A stretch of DNA of 64,000 nucleotides, taken from contig JAJEKV010000135.1 in the NCBI GenBank assembly GCA_021234155.1, forward strand, positions 1,617,065-1,681,064. Direction: 5' to 3'. The notes under the pieces are model-generated. The model was not told the DNA's origin and did no database searches. It worked only from the letters and a program-made list of their open reading frames with translations. Below are positions 56,843-64,000 of this stretch, piece by piece. The number at the start of each line of letters is the position of its first letter. Positions within the stretch are counted from its first letter, which is position 1. Source of the DNA: Isoetes taiwanensis. Taxonomy: Eukaryota; Streptophyta; Lycopodiopsida; Isoetales; Isoetaceae. Position numbers and translations under genes: made by a program.

Positions 56843-59825
56843 GTGCTTTCTTGTGGACTTAACCAAAATTTCTCCCGAATTCGTCTTCCAGAGATGTTGC
56901 CACCTGTCTTTTCGAAGGGCTCCGATTCTCAGCGGCTACTTCATATAAATGGCACTATGAACTGCCATAACCCTATTCTTCGCAAGTTTTCCGACTTCCT
57001 TGCCTCACCCTTTTCGTCGATGACTATAGTTGTCTCTTCACGATTCAGCACTCTGCACACCAACACACCAATAGAGGTCATAGTTTTTGCCTCGGTAAGC
57101 TCTTCTACTGCCTTTCTTTCGGCACCTCTGCAAGGTTCAAATCGTGTTGTTGTAGTTAGGGAAGGATTATATTATTTTGCTGATCAAGAACTTTCGGTCC
57201 CCAATCCTGGGGAACTCCGGCAATTTGTTGCCAATTTGGTTAGTACTCCCACAGGGTTTCAAACCTTAGTGGAAGGAACTCGAATTTTCCTCACTTCGGC
57301 ACTGGTCACCAAGATTTTTCACCTTGTCAGCACACCAAATTCATTGGGGCGGTCAGATTTGCAAGACTTTGATGTCTCCTCCTATGTCGATCAATCATAT
57401 TCTGCCACTTCCACCAAGCTCACAACCTTTGCCACAAACCACATGTCTTTTGCCAAATTCTTTGATCATTCTGTAAAAAATACAAACATCAACAAATATT
57501 TCTTCAACACTGCCATAACTGCTATTCATTCGGATAAGTCCATCGATTGGCCCCAACTTTTGATGCAACAAATGTTTGAAGAATTACATCGTCTACGAAA
57601 AGCTCTGGACTCTGGCCCCGATTATGCCATGGGTGCACATTCTTCAGGTACTCATAAATCAAAGTCTTCCAGTTCCCAGTCTTCAGGCCTCCAAGATAAC
57701 TGTCATTCGAGATCTTCTGGACGAGACCTCTCAACAGCAGAACATCAAACTTCTCCACGAAGAAAATCTCAAATTGCCATTTCCACCTCACATCACTCTC
57801 CCAAGGATACTCCATCTGATCCTCATCAGTAGTCATGGGTTTCCAACCTGCGAGAAGTTCATCACCAATCTCCTCTACCTTCTCGGCGTGCTCTATATGA
57901 GTATAAGCAACAGGTTGCTGCGTGCATTATGTAGTTACAGGAATCCCCAGACAAGCTCATGAATGGTATCAAAGATCATTTGGATTTCTCTGATGCCCTC
58001 AAAAAGGAACTCCAGGATCTCTCCACTCAGAAACGTCATTTTAGAAGCAGCTTTAAGAAAAACAAATCACTATTCAAGCCACCCGAGAAGAGTTAAAAAG
58101 GGTTCAAGATGCCCTGGCTTAATTTGAGGCTATCCACGCTCCACTACAGGTTCAGGTCCAAACCCTCCAAGACTAGCTCATAGCTAAAGATCAGCTCCAT
58201 CAGGATACTTTGGCCCTCTATCGTAACCTTCAAGACGAATTCAAAGATATAAAAGGTGTCATTACGCATCAACAGCTACGCATCACAGAGTTGGAAGTTT
58301 TGGTCACGGTTGACCGGATACAGGTCAAGTTCTTTGAAACCCAACTACAAAATTCTGTCAAGCAGAAAATCATAGATGTGTCTCCAACTTGAACTCTCTT
58401 CCATGGGTGCCTCTCTTTCTCATAGCACTCATGCTCATCGGAAGCTTAAAGAACTCAAGTGCATGTGGATGAGAAGACCAATCAAATTCAGGATCTGAAA
58501 CACCAGCTCCAACAAACGGAACAGTGTGATGAAGACACCCACACCAATACTGAAAGTTACTCTGTTCTTGATGAACACATACCCACAGATAATTATTCTC
58601 TTCCTATGGGTTACCTTGATTATGTAAAATCAAGACGACATCTCTGTCTTATCTGATGGCTCAATGCATCAGGCCTAGTTGGAGGAGCTATTACGGTCCA
58701 TAATTTTCTCTTTCTTTGGCCGGAACTCACCATAAAGAACGAGGCAACCTGTGTGCCTTGGTAAATTTCCAGTTGCTTCCTGTTGAAGCTCTTCAGTTCT
58801 TCATTCTTTGAACAGTTCAACCAATGGCTTATGTTCTGCATGATTTCTATCTGGCTCATTCTCAGGCACACTTTTCTGAAGACCACCCAGAGATATTCAA
58901 AGGAAACCAGGCAGCTGCGTTGTTACTTCAAAAGGACAACCACTATCTTTCTGATCCCAGTGCCATGGCAACACTCCTCAATGTATATCTGCTCGAACTT
59001 CACTCCAATCTCCTCTAGGCACGAGAGGCTCTTGAATGTGCTCAAACACACTTACAACGTGATTATGGCATTGGCTATGTACAGCTATTCCTCCAGTATG
59101 TTGGCATTTTGAACACTTTCCGGACACGGACATTAGAAGCTCACACCGTGATTCCCCTGGGTTGGAGACCCTTTCCTCTTGGACACGGACATTAGAAGCT
59201 CACGCTGAGTGGACTCCCACGCATATCACGGTCAATCTTCGATGGGATCCAAGCTTTGTGAGAAGACATGCGTAGAAGGATACTGACACACTGGATACCA
59301 CTACCAATTGGATCTGCATCCTGAATGAAAAAATCTGGAAAATGCCAGCAAATGTTGTTGCTGGACTTTCTCAATTCTTGATACAGGCTGCCACTTCTCC
59401 AGATCCTTCTGCTCATCGACAAGCTAGATTTTGTGCTGCACTACGTTGCATTCTGATGAGCTCCTTGAATCGAAAGCGTCCCATTTTTCATTGCAACCCT
59501 AATGCCAGTGTCAGTGCTTTTGAGCTTGATGGAATGCCAGTTTATGCCTGCTATGATGACCAAGCGCTTGAAGAAATGGTGAGAATAGGGTTCCTCATTG
59601 ATGCCACACTAGCCCTTGGACAGACCACACCGGATGTCATCCAACAACGAGAAAAACTGGTTATTGAGTACCACAATCAAGTTCGACCTTACAGTCGCCA
59701 AGACGATGCAATGGATCTTGCAAATTTTCCTCCTCCAGAAACTGTACCTGTTTTTCTCTCCTCTCAGTGTTGTTTGGTGGGAGGAGTGTTAGTCCTGTGC
59801 CCCAAGGCACATGACTATTCCTAAG
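56843..59825 (+). pseudogene. additional retroelement ORF between integrase and LTR, unknown function, decayed
   Basis: A 329-codon open frame (56843-57832) is followed by readable text with interspersed stops up to 59825. The first part contains NPGELRQFVANLVSTPTGFQ, NHMSFAKFFDHSV and a WPQLLMQQMFEELHRLRKAL segment, then a Ser/His-rich linker. In layout it recalls ORF1-type or plant-transposon-protein domains of Athila-like elements, but no match is proven. From about 58085 a coiled coil follows (TREELKRVQDALA, RNLQDEFKDIKGV, QDLKHQLQQTEQ). A last open block, 59342-59824, holds LSQFLIQAATSPDPSAHRQA, RFCAALRCILMSSLNRKRPI and REKLVIEYHNQVRPY. Stops at 57830, 57932, 58120 and 58174 fall in the same frames as coding text on both sides. 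The ORF ends just before a polypurine tract and LTR, which ties it to the integrase remnant upstream. Confidence 0.6.
59122..59203. repeat. 23-bp direct repeat inside the additional ORF
   Basis: The same 23 bases (beginning GGACACGGACATTAGAAGCT) occur at 59122-59144 and 59181-59203, 59 bp apart. It is a local duplication in decaying sequence. Confidence 0.9.
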
Positions 59826-60951
59826 GTACAGAAAAGAGCCAAAAGGCAAAGGTCAGGCATCCACGTCAGCAGTTAAGGTCAAGCCAATGAAGAAGAAGAG
59901 ACCAAGAGACTCCATGGCATAAGGAATCCATGGCCCGCCAACTTTCAGTGCCACTCATTATGGCAATAATGATTCCACGAGTCATGGCAGAGAACATGGG
60001 ATTAGGTAACCAAAGATCCACAAATGACAGATCCTTCGCTATTTTGGGCAGAGGCCATTGTGCTATAGGTACCAGAAGATTAGACCAAGATCTTTAGATA
60101 AGTTCAGGCAATTTTATTGTCTCAACTCCTTTCGGAGCTTTTTCATATATTCTTATTGGTTCTTCCAAAATTCTTATTTCTATATCAATGTCATTTTGTT
60201 TCCTTTTCTCAATTTGTATTGCAAAACCCGCGTGACATTTGTTCGCTATTGAGGAGTTGTTTGCAGGATAGAAGGGTTCTCACAGAAGGCTGTCTCGAAA
60301 CCCTCCCGAACGGACCCCAAACATCTATCTATTATTTTGACATGGCATGTCATTCTTAGGCATGGTTACCAATTTCTTCGGCATCTCCATTCCTCAACCA
60401 AGACATACAAAATCAATTCTTGAGCGAGCTATGGTGTGATTCCACCATATATGTATGTGCAAGGGGTGTCATGCTAAATATTAATTTTGCCAACAATTGA
60501 CAAAATAAGGAACTTTAATTGCTCTTTAATCGGGATTGCCACTAGATTCAAAATGACTAGCACATTCTCTATTTGTATGCTATTGTATAAGGGTAAGTTA
60601 TCTGGGACATGATTTCAGGTTTGGCAGCGATTGGCTTTAGCGGGGAGCTGCAAACTGGTGAATCAGGAACCAGATAGATTACCCAGTTGTTTCGAGCTCA
60701 GGGCTATGGTAATTTCTTGAAGCAGACTAGATTTCCTGAAGATAGATAGCTTGAACCATGGCTATGGCTTAGGCCATGGCGATTTCTTGAAGCATGGCTA
60801 TGGCAGAATAGACTTTTACTTACTATAAAAATGTTGGAACAAGAATCAACACAGATTTCTCTATTTTGTTGATCGGATCAACAGGTAGCAACAATTTTCT
60901 CTACCCGATTAGCATTCCGGTATATTGGCGATGTCATATGGCATTATAACA
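59787..60951 (+). repeat. LTR (1165 bp) of the gypsy element with the additional ORF
   Basis: Follows the purine tract TTGGTGGGAGGAG, begins TGTTA and ends TAACA (60947-60951), a 5-bp inverted end. A promoter-like TACTATAAAAATG lies at about 60823-60835, near the right third as in plant LTRs. No second copy is visible in the window, so the ends are inferred. Confidence 0.65.
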
Positions 60952-61189
60952 CCACTGGAAGAAATGACGATCCAATAATGATATTGTAAAAATTAAAGTT
61001 ATATCTTTTATTGAAGATACATTATATCAAGCAAGGTTTTATTAGTGTTAATGTGAATTTTTTCTCAAATATTATTGAGGTGGGCAATTGAGAAATTTTT
61101 TAAAACAATTCGTTTGTGCACGCAAAGATTGTTCGAAAAACTTTACCATCTTTTATGTGAGTATAGTTCATTGGTAGCGGAAAGCCTTA

Positions 61190-62873
61190 TGCTTTGTGGA
61201 TTTCGCAAAGGCTTTTGACACAGTGCCTCGGGATAAGTTGTGGGGACGATTTGGGGCGACTAGGGACCCCCGTCGACTTGCGAATGCTATATATCTGCGA
61301 CTATCTGAGGCTTGCTCCGGTCGTCTCACACCGTCGGGGAGCCCGTTGTTAGTAGCATTGGGGCGCGCGTGGCTGCCCCCTCTATCCCCGCTTTTCTTGG
61401 CTTGTACATTGACCAGCTAGAAGAATGGCTAGCTTTGTTGGGGGGGGGCTCGGTTGATGCACCACATAATCCGCAACTCATATATGCCGATGATGTACCC
61501 CGGTGAGGACATGCAGCGCCACACGGATGCTTTGGACAATTTACGCCAATTCATCGACATGAGAGTTAACTTGGCCAAGACAAGGGTGTTCTTGGTCCCA
61601 TCATCAAGCACCCACGCCTTCCCTCATTCACTTACCGGGGGTAGTGGAGGTGGCTCGGGTCTTATAAGTATTTGGGCATTGAGTTTTCTACTACCACACT
61701 TTGGGATGCATCCATCGGAGTTACGGGTCACCAAGCAGCCGGAAAGCCACAGATGCAATGCAAAAAACAATCCACAAGGCAGAGTTGTATGCATGGGGTC
61801 ACCGGGCACACTTGTTCGGGGGCCTTGGTTGAACCGATCCTCCTCTATGGGGCAGAAGTGTGGGGGCGGTGATATCCCTCACCACTTGGAACGATCTAGA
61901 GCAGTGCACGGAAGGCCTTCTTGGCGGGCACTGGGAGTGAAATCCACGGTCCCATATCAGATCTTGCTCGGGAGACAGGCTTCCCTTCCATTTGAGAGGA
62001 TTGCATTTGGAACGTCACATTATTTACTTCGAACGTGGTGGCTATGGATGAAGCCCGCTGCCCAACCTTGCTTTGGCGGTGGCGATGGGCCCTTGGCGAC
62101 TCAAAGCCTGGCTGGAAAGACAAGCAAGCCCGTGGTTCTCGCTATGGAATGTGTAGGCACCACGGATGTGGACCGTCTGCATACAATCGAAGGACATGCT
62201 GCCTTGAAGCGATACTTGGATGCTTGCTTCATGGCCAAGCTTTGGGATCGAGAGGCCCTGTCACATGTCAAGGTGGCAAATTATCGATTGTGAGTTAATC
62301 CCATGCTCACGAGGGGGCCCACACCACTACTGCGCACCCATCTACCCATGAAAAAGCGGGGTGATTGCTTCCATTCGCGACGGGTGCACACCACCTCCGC
62401 ATTGAGGCAGGGAGATGGATTCGGGCCGCAGCGTGAGGGCCAGAGTCCGGTCTTTGTCAGCGTGGCGCCATTGAGGATGAAAGTCACGCCCTCCGGGCCT
62501 GTCCCGGGATGCGGCAAAGATATCGGGGCTCGGTATGCTTTCGGTTAGTTGTGCCCCATCAGGCCTTGCATGAGCTGCGAGCACGGCCTCAGCAGGCTTG
62601 TTGGGATCATACCTCGGGAGGTAATGGATCACGCGGACTCGATTATGCCCCCCGTCAGGCATTAACCTCATTTGTACTTGTGATTATGTATATAAGCTGG
62701 GCGGTATGTCGCAAACATCCTTATTGCTACTAAGGTTTTCCCCAAAACCCTTGGGCGGGGTTTTTAATCTGGTAGTAATCGCTGCTGCTCTCTCTTTGTA
62801 CTTGGGTCCCATAGGCCAGTTGGTCTCCGTGGACGATAAAATCATATTCTATTCTATTCTATAAAGCTTGCAC
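61190..62873 (+). mobile_element. LINE reverse transcriptase relic with microsatellite tail
   Basis: RT text: VDFAKAFDTVPRDKLWGRFG, LANAIYLRL, then in other frames LFLACTL / FLGLYIDQLEEWLALLGGG, LIYADD (catalytic box at about 61479-61496), HTDALDNLRQFIDMRVNLAK and LVEPILLYGAEVWG. LGVKSTVPYQILL and a tryptophan-rich tail follow. A 3' UTR with GGCGGGGTTTTTAAT, CCCATAGGCCAGTTGGTCTC and CGTGGACGATAAAA ends in ATTCTATTCTATTCT at 62873 instead of poly(A). Multiple frame changes make it dead. The 5' end is truncated, with no endonuclease seen. Confidence 0.82.
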
Positions 62874-63059
62874 TATGACATGTTTTGAACTATGTTTTTT
62901 CTTTTCGAAGGCAAGATTTTTAATTTTTTGATAGGAAAAAATGATACAAGAACCTTATTATAGACATCTCATAGGCCACATAGGAAGAGTTAGAACCACA
63001 TCGGTGAAGAAACAACCTGACATAATACTTAATAAAAAACAGTTCTACATCTTCTGTAT
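62874..63059. other. spacer between two LINE ends
   Basis: No feature recognised in this AT-rich spacer. Confidence 0.5.
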
Positions 63060-63139
63060 TGGGTCCCATAGACCTATTGGTCTCCTTGGACGATAAAAAT
63101 ACCTTCCTTCCTTCCTTCCTTCCTTCCTTCCTTCCTTCT
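63060..63139 (+). mobile_element. very short LINE 3' end with (CTTC)n tail
   Basis: GGGTCCCATAGACC, TTGGTCTCC and TTGGACGATAAAAATA match the terminal about 50 bp of the LINE ending at 62873, followed by about eight CTTC units. This is a second, severely 5'-truncated copy only 190 bp away. Confidence 0.75.
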
Positions 63140-64000
63140 AGTACTATTAGTACTATGGCAGACTAACATCGATAAGGCATCTACATGGCATCACTTCTTC
63201 CCAATAGCATAGATACTAGAGGAATCACCCTTAGTCTTTCACCTATCAGGAGCTCTTCAGGCATCTCTTCAGCTTGGGTGTCAAGAAACTGAGGATAGAT
63301 CTATGTACCAATACATTTCATCATATAATCAGCGGGGTGAAAATCACAATAGCCATAGCTCTAGCACTATAGTTATCCCGGGGACCATTTTGGGTCCATG
63401 GACCTGAAATGGTCCACCATATCCCATGCCACTTAAACCCATATATCTCACAAGAGAAATTTTAATTTTAAAATCTATCACCGCTTTTTGAGTCTTCACT
63501 TGATTCTTAACGGCATATGAGAATTTTATGACCACTGGATTCACCTTTATGGTGGTATGGTTGTTCAAACTTTGGAGAATTTAGCAGTTTTTACAGCACT
63601 CTAGAACTGCATTCTTCAATTTTCTAGTATAAAAGTGTTTAAACTTGCTAACTATGAAAGTAATTGATATATTACGATAAAACATATCGATTTGCATGTT
63701 TCTATGTTTGGTCGCTATCATTTGATGTCAATTGAAGTCGTCAAACCCTATTTTGCTTAAAAATGCACATGAGGTTGAGAATTATTTCTCTCTTACTATT
63801 ACAAGTTTTGACTCAATTTTTGTGACAATGAGTTCTTAACAATACAAGCTATAGTCCAAGGAATTTTTTAGATGTTCATATGTTATATTAGCATCGTTAT
63901 TAATGAAAGAAATTATTGTATAGAATTCAAAATAAAAATATAGGTTAAAGTGCTTCAATAAACCCCATCTATAAGTCTCACAAGGATAGTAAATGATGCA
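63140..64000. other. unannotated right edge
   Basis: No gene recognised. The minus-strand open frame at 63344-63568 has no motif. Confidence 0.45.

Overview
This window reads as nuclear DNA of a land plant with a large, repeat-rich genome. It is AT-rich, its genes are split by many GT-AG introns, and its gene content is typical of plants: an SRA/SUVH histone methyltransferase, a plant U-box/ARM protein, a DEG1-type chloroplast protease and PPR proteins. A non-seed vascular plant such as a fern is my guess from the style of the LINEs and the sushi-like Ty3 gag. No marker in the window proves it.

Layout. 1-1970: 5' part of a SUVH-type gene on the minus strand, running off the left edge before its SET domain. 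3253-6310: a promoter-like block and a multi-exon relic of a Crypton-type (DUF3504-like) tyrosine recombinase, the most unusual object here. 7.4-10.9 kb: tandem and dispersed repeats. 11-14 kb: relics of the proteasome ATPase RPT5 and of a PUB U-box/ARM gene. 14.8-15.6 kb: an element with inverted ends. 17.3-18.1 kb: a decayed DEG1 protease. 19.8-24.1 kb: fold-back and palindromic repeats plus a PPR relic. 26.7-29.8 kb: tandem repeats and another PPR relic. 29.9-33.4 kb: a decayed DUF676 serine-esterase gene. 35-41 kb: a LINE tail, an (AC)n run, a MITE, and a Ty3/gypsy integrase end with a nested MITE and its LTR. 42.1-44.8 kb: an apparently intact nine-exon CCT5 gene. 45.6-48.1 kb: a sushi-like Ty3/gypsy gag-RT relic. 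49.4-51.7 kb: a Sec61 alpha gene copy with frameshifts. 54.3-62.9 kb: an L1-like relic, a gypsy integrase end followed by a long additional ORF and an LTR, and a second LINE whose 3' end carries a microsatellite tail.

Only CCT5 is a complete, undamaged gene, and SUVH looks sound as far as it goes. RPT5, PUB, DEG1, the esterase and Sec61 alpha all keep their introns but carry frameshifts, lost splice sites or insertions. They therefore look like DNA-level duplicates in decay rather than retrocopies. There is no operon-like organisation. All calls rest on reading translations and splice sites by eye, with no database search.
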